This document shows, piece after piece, positions 32,876-41,700 of a stretch of DNA of 64,000 nucleotides; within the stretch, counting starts at the first letter, position 1, and every line of letters begins with the position of its first letter. A model generated the notes under the pieces. The model searched no databases and was not told the DNA's origin. It was given only the letters and a program-made list of their open reading frames with translations. Made by a program: the position numbers and the translations under genes. The stretch spans positions 1 through 64,000 of the forward strand of contig NZ_BMSE01000003.1 in NCBI RefSeq assembly GCF_014648995.1, written 5' to 3'. The DNA is from Streptomyces massasporeus. Lineage in GTDB: Bacteria > Actinomycetota > Actinomycetes > Streptomycetales > Streptomycetaceae.

Positions 32876-34090
32876 GTGACGACCACCCCGACCACCTCGG
32901 GCACCCCGAGCACCCCGAGCACCCCGAGCACCCCGAGCACCCCGAGCACCCCGAGTACCCCGAGTACCCCGAGCCTGATCGCCACCCTCCCCGGGCACTA
33001 CTACACCGACCCGGACGTCTTCCGGCAGGAGCAGGAACGCGTCTTCGAGGCGGTGTGGTTCTGCGCGGTCCGCAGTGCCGACCTGGACCGCCCCGGCGCC
33101 TTCCGCACCGTCCAGGTCGGTCGCGAGAACGTCATCGTCACCCGGACCCGCAAGGGCGAACTGCGCGCCTTCCTGAACGTCTGCCGGCACCGTGGGGCCC
33201 GGCTGTGCATGGAGGAGTCGGGCGAGATCCGCCGCACGCTCCAGTGCCCCTACCACGCCTGGACGTACGACCTCGACGGCAAGCTGATCGCCGCTCCCAA
33301 CCTGATCAAGATGCCGGACGTCGACCGTGTCGCGTACGGGTTGATCAATGTCGCCCTGCGCGAGTGGCTGGGCTACGCCTGGGTGTGCCTGGCGGACGAG
33401 CCGCCCTCCTTCGAGGAGACGGTCCTGCACGCGGCCGTCGAGCGGCTCGGCGACGTCGCCGCGATCGATCATTACGGCACGGAGAACCTCGCACTCGGCA
33501 AACGCATCACCTATGACGTGAAGGCGAACTGGAAACTGATCGTCGAGAACTTCATGGAGTGCTACCACTGTGCGACGATCCACCCCGAACTGACCGAGGT
33601 GCTGCCGGAGTTCGCCGACGGATACGCCGCCCAGTACTTCGTGGGCCACGGCGCGGAGTTCGCCGACGAGGTCAAGGGCTTCACGGTCGACGGCAGCGAG
33701 GGCTTCGGCAGGCTGCCCGAGGTGAGCGCCGAGCAGGACCGCCGCTACTACGCCATCACGGTCAAGCCGACCGTCTTCGTCAACCTCGTCCCGGACCACG
33801 TCATCCTGCACCGCATGTTCCCGCTCGCCGAGGACCGCACGGTCGTCGAGTGCGACTGGCTGTACGCGCCCGAGGTGGTGGAGTCCGGGGCGGACGTGGC
33901 GAAGTCCGTGGAGCTCTTTCACCGCGTCAACGTCCAGGACTTCGAAGCCTGTGAACGGACGCAGCCGGCGATGGCTTCCCGTGCCTACCGCAAGGGCGGT
34001 GTGCTGGTCCCCAACGAGCACCACATCCAGATCTTCCACGAATGGCTCGTCGAGCGGCTGGGAGGCGCGCATGCCGGACCTGTTCATTGA
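32876..34090 (+). CDS. gbcA: Rieske oxygenase, glycine betaine demethylase alpha subunit (GbcA-like)
   Basis: A 404-residue ring-hydroxylating-type oxygenase. The Rieske ligands are C103, H105, C124 and H127 (CRHRG and CPYHAW). The mononuclear iron histidines lie in FMECYHCATIHPEL. GbcA removes a methyl group from glycine betaine as formaldehyde. Known gbc systems have a single fused reductase, GbcB; none is here, so the ferredoxin and reductase near 26-27.7 kb are likely donors. GTG 32876 has GAGGAG seven bases upstream. The N-terminus (11-33) is a Pro-Ser-Thr tract encoded by a 9-bp repeat, absent from usual family members. The 3' end overlaps betB by 20 bp. Confidence 0.87.
   Translation: MTTTPTTSGTPSTPSTPSTPSTPSTPSTPSTPSLIATLPGHYYTDPDVFRQEQERVFEAVWFCAVRSADLDRPGAFRTVQVGRENVIVTRTRKGELRAFLNVCRHRGARLCMEESGEIRRTLQCPYHAWTYDLDGKLIAAPNLIKMPDVDRVAYGLINVALREWLGYAWVCLADEPPSFEETVLHAAVERLGDVAAIDHYGTENLALGKRITYDVKANWKLIVENFMECYHCATIHPELTEVLPEFADGYAAQYFVGHGAEFADEVKGFTVDGSEGFGRLPEVSAEQDRRYYAITVKPTVFVNLVPDHVILHRMFPLAEDRTVVECDWLYAPEVVESGADVAKSVELFHRVNVQDFEACERTQPAMASRAYRKGGVLVPNEHHIQIFHEWLVERLGGAHAGPVH
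32902..32973 (+). repeat. Eight 9-bp tandem repeats inside the gbcA start
   Basis: Six copies of CACCCCGAG and two of TACCCCGAG run head to tail from 32902 to 32973. In the gbcA frame they encode a Ser-Thr-Pro tract before the folded domain. Because the unit is a multiple of three, changes in copy number would alter linker length without breaking the frame. Confidence 0.95.
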
Positions 34091-35537
34091 CGGTGAGTGG
34101 CGGGGTGCCCTCGACGAGCGCACCCGTGAGATCCGCTGCCCGGCCGACGGCTCCCTGGTCGGGGTCGTGGACGAGGCCGGCGGCAAGGACACGGCGGAGG
34201 CGATCGCCGCGGCCCGCCGGGCCTTCGACGAGGGGCCCTGGCCCCGGACCCCGGCGCAGGAGCGCGGCGATCTGCTGCTGCGCGTCGCCGACCTCCTGGT
34301 GCGGGACAAGGACGCCCTCGCCCGCGCGGAGTCCCTGGACACGGGCAAGCGGCTCGTGGAGAGTGCGTACGACATCGACGACATCGCGAACTGCTTCCGC
34401 TACTTCGGGCGGCTGGTGGCGAGCGAGCACGGCCGGGTCGTGGACACCGGCCGGGACGACGTGGACAGCCGGGTGGTGCACGAGCCGGTCGGCGTGTGCG
34501 GGCTGATCACCCCCTGGAACTACCCGCTCCTACAGACGGCGTGGAAGGTCGCCCCCGCCCTCGCGGCGGGCAACACCTTCGTGCTCAAGCCGAGTGAACT
34601 CACCCCGCACACCGCGATCCACCTCCTGCGCCTACTGGCGGAGGCCGGACTTCCGCCGGGCGTGGGCAATCTGGTCCTGGGCGCGGGACCGGAGGCGGGC
34701 GCCCCGCTCGCCGACCATCCGGACGTGGACCTGGTCTCCTTCACCGGCGGCCTGGAGACCGGCCGCCGCCTGATGGCGACCGCCGCCGCGACGGTCAAGA
34801 AGGTGGCCCTCGAACTCGGCGGCAAGAACCCGAACGTCGTCTTCGCCGACGCCGACTTCGAGACGGCCGTCGACATGGCGCTGACCGCCGTGTTCCTGCA
34901 CTCGGGGCAGGTGTGCTCGGCGGGGGCGCGGCTGCTCGTCGAGGACCGTCTGCACGACCGGTTCGTCGACGAGGTGGTGCGACGGGCGAAGGCCATCCGG
35001 CTGGGCGGTCCGTTCGACGACCGTGCGCAGACCGGGCCGCTGATCTCGGCCGCCCACCGGGCCAAGGTCGAGGCGTACGTGGCGCGGGGCGTGGCGGAGG
35101 GCGCGGTGCTGCGCTGCGGCGGATCCCGCCCGGACCGGCCGGATCTGGCCGACGGCTTCTACTACCTGCCCACCGTGCTGGACGAGTGCGCCGCGGGGAT
35201 GTCGGTGGTCCGGGAGGAATCCTTCGGACCCGTCCTCACCGTCGAGCGGTTCACGAGCGAGGAGGAGGCCGTACGCCTCGCCAACGACACGGTCTACGGC
35301 CTCGCCGGCGCGGTGTGGACGAGCGACGAGGCACGCGCGGCCCGGGTCTCGGCCCGGCTGCGGCTCGGCACGGTGTGGATCAACGACTACCACCCCTACG
35401 TCCCGCAGGCGGAGTGGGGCGGATTCAAGCAGTCCGGTTTCGGACGCGAACTGGGGCCCGCGGGGCTGGCCGAATATCGCGAGACGAAGCACATCTGGCG
35501 CAACACCCGTCCCACCCCCCAGGGTTGGTTCGACTGA
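34071..35537 (+). CDS. betB: Betaine aldehyde dehydrogenase
   Basis: A 488-residue aldehyde dehydrogenase. Motifs: PWNYPLLQTAWKVAPALAAG (NAD-binding region), FTGGLETGRRLM, the general-base glutamate E248 in LELGGKNP, and the nucleophile C282 in SGQVCSAG. The ATG follows GGGAGG and lies inside the last 20 bp of gbcA, showing tight coupling. It converts betaine aldehyde made by choline oxidase to glycine betaine. In this operon the product then enters demethylation, so the genes appear catabolic rather than only osmoprotective. Confidence 0.88.
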   Translation: MPDLFIDGEWRGALDERTREIRCPADGSLVGVVDEAGGKDTAEAIAAARRAFDEGPWPRTPAQERGDLLLRVADLLVRDKDALARAESLDTGKRLVESAYDIDDIANCFRYFGRLVASEHGRVVDTGRDDVDSRVVHEPVGVCGLITPWNYPLLQTAWKVAPALAAGNTFVLKPSELTPHTAIHLLRLLAEAGLPPGVGNLVLGAGPEAGAPLADHPDVDLVSFTGGLETGRRLMATAAATVKKVALELGGKNPNVVFADADFETAVDMALTAVFLHSGQVCSAGARLLVEDRLHDRFVDEVVRRAKAIRLGGPFDDRAQTGPLISAAHRAKVEAYVARGVAEGAVLRCGGSRPDRPDLADGFYYLPTVLDECAAGMSVVREESFGPVLTVERFTSEEEAVRLANDTVYGLAGAVWTSDEARAARVSARLRLGTVWINDYHPYVPQAEWGGFKQSGFGRELGPAGLAEYRETKHIWRNTRPTPQGWFD

Positions 35538-35576
35538 TCCACGCCGCCCTGAGGCACACCGATTGAGGAACCGCCC

Positions 35577-37139
35577 ATGAAAACAACTGCAGAGTCGACC
35601 GACCCACACGGCCGGGACGACGCCGAACTCACCGAGTTCGGCTACAGACCCGAGCTCAAGCGCACCCTCGGCAACTTCCACACCTTCGCCGCCGGGATCA
35701 GCTACATCTCGATCCTCACCGGCACCTTCCAGCTGTTCTACTTCGGCTACGGCAGCGGCGGCCCCGCGTACTGGTGGTCGTGGCCGATGGTCTTCGTCGG
35801 CCAGTTCATGGTCGCCCTGTGCTTCGCGGAGCTCGCCGCCCGCTACCCCGTGGCGGGCTCCGTCTACAACTGGTCGAAGAAGATCGGCAATCCGCATCTG
35901 GGCTGGCTCGCCGGCTGGATGATGCTGATCGCCTCGATCGTCTCCATATCGGCCGTCGCACTGGCCTACCAGCTGACGCTGCCGCAGATCTCGTCGTTCT
36001 TCCAGTTCGTGGGGGACGGCACCGGCACCTACGACGTGGCGACCAACGCGGTCATCCTGGCCGCGGTGCTGATCCTGTTCACGACCCTCGTGAACGCCTT
36101 CGGCGTCAAGCTGATGGCACGGATCAACACGGCGGGCGTGTTCATCGAGTTGATCGCCACCGTCGTACTCATCGTCCTGTTCGCGGTCCACATCACGCGT
36201 GGCCCGCAGGTCGTCATGGAGACGCACGGCACCGGCGCGGGCTACGGAAACGGCTACCTGGGCGCCTTCCTGGTGGCCTCGCTGGCCTCGGCGTACGTCA
36301 TGTACGGCTTCGACACCGCCGCCTCGCTCGGCGAGGAGTCCCTGGACCCGACCAGGAACGCGCCGCGCGCGATCATCCGGGCGATCGTCGCGTCCTTCGT
36401 GCTGGGCGGCCTGATCCTGCTGCTCGCGCTGATGAGCGTGTCCAGCCTGAAGGGCGAGAAGCTGTCCACGGACGGCCTGCAGTACATCGTGCTGGACGTG
36501 CTCGGCCCGACGGCCGGCAAGGCCATGCTGTGGTGCGTGCTGATCGCGGTGACGGTGTGCGCCCTGGCCGTGCACACGGCGGCGGTCCGGCTGGCGTTCG
36601 CGATGGCCCGCGACAACAACCTGCCCGCGTCCGCGAAGCTGGCCAAGTGCCACCCGAAGTTCCAGACGCCGGTCCTGCCGACCGTGATCATCGGGATCCT
36701 GGCGCTGGCGATCCTGGTGGTCAACATCCGCCAGCCGCAGATCTTCACGGTCGTCACCAGCATCGGCATCATCATGATCTACCTCGCCTACCTGGGCGTC
36801 ACGGTGCCGCTGCTGGTCGCCCGCCTGCGCGGCACGTGGCAGCCCGCGGGCGAGGGCCGCTTCTCCCTGGGCCGCTGGGGCCTGCCGGTCAACATCCTGG
36901 CCGTCGTGTGGGGCGCGGCCATGACGCTCAACCTGATCTGGCCCCGGGCCGCGGTCTACAACGCCGCCGCTCCCTACCACTGGTACCTGCGCTGGGGCGC
37001 GGTGCTGTTCGTCGCCGTCATCGCCGGCGGCGGCTTCGCCTACTACTGGTTCGTGCAGCGGCACCGCACCGGCGTGCTCGCCGAGCACCGTTCGCAGGCC
37101 ACGGACCCCGCTCCCGTCGCCACCCCGGCGGCCGAATGA
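35577..37139 (+). CDS. APC-superfamily permease, probable choline/betaine or related amine uptake
   Basis: A 520-residue membrane protein with about 12 helices. The opening region FHTFAAGISYISILTGTF and ARYPVAGSVYNW and the internal YGFDTAASLGEESLDPTRNAPRAI are typical of the APC amino-acid/amine permease family. It is preceded by a GAGG-type site and followed by the choline oxidase gene with 17 bp between. The position inside a choline catabolic operon suggests choline, ethanolamine-like or betaine import, but the sequence does not fix the substrate. BCCT or ABC carriers are the more common choline importers. Confidence 0.85.
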   Translation: MKTTAESTDPHGRDDAELTEFGYRPELKRTLGNFHTFAAGISYISILTGTFQLFYFGYGSGGPAYWWSWPMVFVGQFMVALCFAELAARYPVAGSVYNWSKKIGNPHLGWLAGWMMLIASIVSISAVALAYQLTLPQISSFFQFVGDGTGTYDVATNAVILAAVLILFTTLVNAFGVKLMARINTAGVFIELIATVVLIVLFAVHITRGPQVVMETHGTGAGYGNGYLGAFLVASLASAYVMYGFDTAASLGEESLDPTRNAPRAIIRAIVASFVLGGLILLLALMSVSSLKGEKLSTDGLQYIVLDVLGPTAGKAMLWCVLIAVTVCALAVHTAAVRLAFAMARDNNLPASAKLAKCHPKFQTPVLPTVIIGILALAILVVNIRQPQIFTVVTSIGIIMIYLAYLGVTVPLLVARLRGTWQPAGEGRFSLGRWGLPVNILAVVWGAAMTLNLIWPRAAVYNAAAPYHWYLRWGAVLFVAVIAGGGFAYYWFVQRHRTGVLAEHRSQATDPAPVATPAAE

Positions 37140-37156
37140 AGGCTGAAGGAGGACCC

Positions 37157-38716
37157 ATGAGTACGCATGAGTTCGACTACGTCGTCGTCGGCGGCGGCAC
37201 CGCGGGCAACGTGGTGGCGGCCCGGCTCTCCGAGGACCCCTCCGTCACGGTGTGCGTCCTGGAGGCCGGCCCGAGCGATGTCGGCGACGACGACGTCCTG
37301 CGGCTGGAGCGCTGGATGGGCCTGCTGGAGTCCGGCTACGACTGGGACTACCCGGTCGAGCCGCAGGCCAGCGGCAACAGCTTCATGCGGCACGCCCGGG
37401 CGAAGGTGCTCGGCGGCTGCTCCTCCCACAACTCCTGCATCGCCTTCTGGGCCCCCGCCGAGGACCTCGACGACTGGGCGGCACGCGGCTGTACGGGCTG
37501 GGGCGCTGCCGACGTGTTCCCGCTGTACCGCCGGCTGGAGAACAACGACGCCCCGGGTGACCACCACGGCCGTACCGGCCCGGTGAAGCTGCGCACGCTG
37601 AAGAGCGACGACCCGTGCGGCACGGCCCTGCTCCAGGCGTGCGAGCAGGTGGGCATCCCCACGGTCGCCTTCAACACCGGCCGCACGGTGGTCCGGGGCG
37701 CCAACTGGTTCCAGATCAACTCCGACGAGAACAACATCCGCCAGTCCTCCTCGGTCGCCTATCTCCACCCCATCCTCGGCAAACGCCCCAACCTGGAGGT
37801 GCGCACGGGCGTACGCGCCAAGAAGCTGCTGCTCGACGGGCGGCGCTGTGTGGGCGCCGAGTACCTCGACCCGGATCTGATCCACACCCGGACCGTACGG
37901 GCGCGGCGCGAGGTGATCGTGTCCTGCGGGGCGATCGACTCACCGAAACTGCTGATGCTGTCGGGCATCGGGCCGGGCGGGCATCTGCGCGAGGTCGGCG
38001 TCGACGTCGTCGTGGACGCCCCGGGCGTCGGCGAGAACCTCCAGGACCACCCCGAGGGCGTCATCATGTGGGAGGCCCGGCAGCCCATGACCACCACGTC
38101 CAGCCAGTGGTGGGAGGCGGGCATCTTCTACGACACCGAGCCCGGGCTCGACCGGCCGGACCTGATGTTCCACTACGGGTCCGTGCCGTTCGACATGAAC
38201 ACCGCCCGGCACGGCTATCCCACTTCGGAGAACGCGTTCTGCCTCACGCCCAACGTGACGCGGGCGAGGTCCCGGGGGACGGTACGGCTGCGGACCCGGG
38301 ACTACCGGGACAAGCCGAAGGTCGATCCGCGGTACTTCACGCACGAGCACGACGTGCGGGTGATGACGTACGGCCTGAAGCTGGCCCGGCGGATCGCCGG
38401 GCAGCCCGCGCTGGGCGGCTGGACGGGGGCCGAGCTGGCGCCCGGGCCCGAGGTGCGCACGGACGACGAGCTGCTCGACTACATCCACAAGACGCACAAC
38501 ACCGTCTATCACCCGTCCTGCACCGTGAAGATGGGGGCGGACGACGATCCGTCGGCCCCTCTGGACGCGCGGCTGCGGGTCAAGGGGGTCGAGGGTCTGA
38601 GGGTCGCCGACGGGTCGGTCATGCCCGACCTCGTCACCGTCAACCCGTGCATCACGACCATGATGATCGGCGAGAAGTGCGCGGATCTCCTGAGGGAGGA
38701 CGCCTCACGCTCATGA
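37157..38716 (+). CDS. codA: Choline oxidase (GMC flavoprotein)
   Basis: A 519-residue GMC oxidoreductase. It shows VVGGGTAGNVVAARLSEDP and KVLGGCSSHNSCIAFWAP; H91 corresponds to H99 of Arthrobacter choline oxidase, which binds FAD covalently. The active-site pair H452 (YHPSCTVKMG) and N496 (VNPCIT) keeps the same spacing as H466 and N510 there. Long stretches read as close to that enzyme as I remember it, so oxidase is favoured over BetA dehydrogenase. It oxidises choline to betaine aldehyde with O2, giving H2O2. AAGGAGGA precedes the start. Its last 6 bp overlap the stop region of the convergent SMC gene. Confidence 0.92.
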   Translation: MSTHEFDYVVVGGGTAGNVVAARLSEDPSVTVCVLEAGPSDVGDDDVLRLERWMGLLESGYDWDYPVEPQASGNSFMRHARAKVLGGCSSHNSCIAFWAPAEDLDDWAARGCTGWGAADVFPLYRRLENNDAPGDHHGRTGPVKLRTLKSDDPCGTALLQACEQVGIPTVAFNTGRTVVRGANWFQINSDENNIRQSSSVAYLHPILGKRPNLEVRTGVRAKKLLLDGRRCVGAEYLDPDLIHTRTVRARREVIVSCGAIDSPKLLMLSGIGPGGHLREVGVDVVVDAPGVGENLQDHPEGVIMWEARQPMTTTSSQWWEAGIFYDTEPGLDRPDLMFHYGSVPFDMNTARHGYPTSENAFCLTPNVTRARSRGTVRLRTRDYRDKPKVDPRYFTHEHDVRVMTYGLKLARRIAGQPALGGWTGAELAPGPEVRTDDELLDYIHKTHNTVYHPSCTVKMGADDDPSAPLDARLRVKGVEGLRVADGSVMPDLVTVNPCITTMMIGEKCADLLREDASRS

Positions 38717-41700
38717 CACGGGGCGTTTGTACATCCTGGTCGCCGTGATCTCGCTGTGGACCGCCTCCCCCGCCCGGGCCTGCTGCGGCAGGCCCGGGCG
38801 GAGGTGTTCCTCGACGCTGATGTACTTGAGGCCGGCCCTCAGGTCGGCGTCGTTGCGCATGCGGATGACCAGGGGGAACTCGGCCAGCGCGGTGGTGTCG
38901 AACAGGCCCGTGGTGTACAGGAGCTGCACGCCCAGGGCGTCCGACACCGCCCGCTGGAGTTCCAGCAGGTACGTGGCGTTGGCGCGGCCGATGGGGTTGT
39001 CGAGGAACAGCGTGCCGGCGTGCCGGTGCTTGTCGCGGCCCCGGTCGTTGGACCGCAGCGCGGCCATCGTGCAGTAGAGGGCGATGGCGGCGGTGAGGAG
39101 CTGGCCGCCGGAGAAGACGTCGCCCATCTGCCCGACGGGGACGCGCTCGGCGCGCAGCACGGCGTCGGGCTTGAGGATCTCGACGGCGACACCCTTGGGC
39201 TCCAGCGCCGCCGCGACACCCCGAAGCAGCAGGGACATGCCGTCACGCCGCAGGTCGGAGTTCTTCTTGACGGCGGCGCGGGTCGCCTCGTCGATGACCT
39301 CGCCGAGCCGCTCGGTGAGGGTGACCTGGTCGGGCTCCTCGAAGCGGATGCGGAGGAACTCCTGCCCGGACCACTCCCCGAGGCCCTCCGGGAGCCGGGA
39401 GAGCCGCTGCGCGGAGCGCAGGGTGGCCAGGGCCGACTCGACCAGGCCGCGCAGGCGGTCCACGATCGAGTCGCGGTTGCGCTCCAGCTGCTCCAGTTCG
39501 TCGGTGAGGACGCGGAGCCGGGGCGCGAAGGCGTCCGCCCACTTCTGGGCGTGCTCGGGCAGCGCGGAGGCGGGCAGTTCACGGATCTGCTGGCGGGCGG
39601 GGGTGCGGACCTGCTCGTAGCGCGTGGAGTTGGCGTGCCGGACGAGGATGTCGCTCGCCTCACGGACGGCGCTTTCGGCGGCGGACAGGTCGGCGGCGCA
39701 GCCGCGCAGGGAGCGACGGGCCTCCGCGGCCGACTGCCGGGCCTCCTCGGGGCTGCCGGGGTAGGGCTCGGGCTCCTCGTGCTCCTCGTCCGTGGCGTGT
39801 TCGCGCAGCAGGTCCCGGAGCATGGCGGCGATCTCGTCGAAGCCGCTCGCCGCGTCCTCGGCGGCGCGGTGGGCGTCGAGGAGTTCGGCGTGTGCCTCGC
39901 GTGCCTGGTTCAGCGCCTCGGTGTGGGAGGCGAGTTCGGCCGTGGCGGTGCGCAGCAGGGTCTGCGCGTGCTCGGCGTCGCGCGGCTGAAGCTCCTCGGG
40001 CAGCTCGGTGTGCGTCTCGCCGTCGTCGGCGGGGGCGAGGCGCTCGGCCTCGCCGCGCAGCCGCCCCAGCTGCTCGCTCGCGGTCGACATCCGGGTCTCC
40101 AGGAGCTGCACCAGCTCCTCGGCGCGGGCGGCGGCGGCCTGGCGGCTGGGTCCGTCGGAGCCGTCGGGGGATTCGAGGAGCTGCTCCGCGCGTGTGCGGA
40201 CCTTGTTGCTCAGCCGGTCCAGCTCCGCGCGGGCCGCGCTCTCGTCGCTCTCGGCACGGGCCTGCTCGGCTCGCAGGTCGGCGCCCACGCCGACCTTCTC
40301 GTACACCTGGGACGCGGCCCGGTAGGCCTCGCGCAGGGCAGGCAGGGAGGCCTTGGGCGTCTGGTCCTCGTCCGCGGGCACGTCGTCGGGTGCGCCCGCG
40401 ATCTCGGAACGCTCGGCGCGCAGCGCGCGGGCGGTACGGCGGGTGTCGTCGGCGGCGCGCTGGGCGGCCCGCCGGTCCTCGTCGGCGGCCCGGGCCCGCT
40501 CCAGGCAGGACTGGGCGCTCGCCTCGGACTCGGCCGCCTCGTCGGCCAGTTCGCGCAGTTTGACCTGCCAGCCCGCCCGTTCGCGCAGCCGGAAGGCGAG
40601 CCCGGCGAGGGCGTCGGCGGAGCGGCGGGCCTTCTGGGCGGCCTCCTGCCGCTCGTCCCGGACGCGCGCGGCCTCGGCGGCGACCTCGTCGGCCTCGGCC
40701 CGCACGGTCCGGGCCTCGGCCAGTTCGGCCTCCGACTCCTCGGCGAACGCGCGGCTGTCGTGGGCCGCCCGGGCCAGTTCGGTCAGCCGGCCGGCGGGGC
40801 AGCCGGTGCGCCAGGAGGCGAGCCGGGCGGCCAGTTCGCGGTCCTTGCCGAGCCGGGCGGCGAGGGTGCGGATCTCCTCGTCCCGCTCGGTGGCCCGCGC
40901 GCGCAGCGCCTGCCGCTCCTCGTCGGCGGCGTGCTCGTCGTGCATGGCCGGGTTCGGCGGCACGAGGAACACGTCGCCGCTGTCGGAATCCGGGGCGGGC
41001 GTCGGGGCCAGCAGGGCGGCTGCGGTGCCGACCGCCACGGCCGAACGGGGCAGCAGCGCCGCGTCGCCCAGCGCCTCCCGGGCGCGTGCGTGGGAGTCGG
41101 GGTCGGTGATGATCACGCCGTCCACGAGTTCGGGCCGGGCGGCCAGCACGCGCGCGTGGTCCGCCGGGTCGACGGCCTGGGCCAGATAGCGCCAGCCGGG
41201 CAGCGCGGGGATGCCGTGCTCGCCGAGGAACTCGACCGTGGCCAGCACGTCCGGGCCGGGCGGCAGCAGCCCGCCGTCGCCGAGCGCGCCGAGGATGCGG
41301 GAGTCGTCGGCGGCGGCCGTGCGCAGGTCGAACAGCTGCCGCTCGGCCGAGGAGACGGCGTCGTCGAGCAGGTCGCGCAGGTCGTCGGCGAAGCGGTCGA
41401 GTTCCTCCGGTGTGAGGCCCTGTTCGCCGGCGGCCGGGTGCGCGACGGGCTCACCGTCCGTGCCGTGGCGGGGTTGCGGGATGCCCGGGCGGGTCTGCGG
41501 GGTCAGGCTGAGCAGTTCCGCCAGCCGTTCCTCGCCCGCCAGTGCCTCGGCGGTGCGGCGCTCGGCCTCGTACGAGCGCTCCGCCGCCGTGGCCGCGTCG
41601 GCGGCGCGGGCCGCGGTCAGTTCGGCGCGGGACTCGGTGGAAGCGGCCTCGCGTGCGTGCTCCGAGGCCCGGCGGGACGCCTCGCGGGCGGTGTCCCAGG

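Noticed and set aside
35774..37156. Upstream extension of the choline oxidase frame through the permease gene
   Set aside because: The extension is out of frame with the permease, Arg/His-rich, and a strong ribosome binding site with the family-type start is present at 37157.
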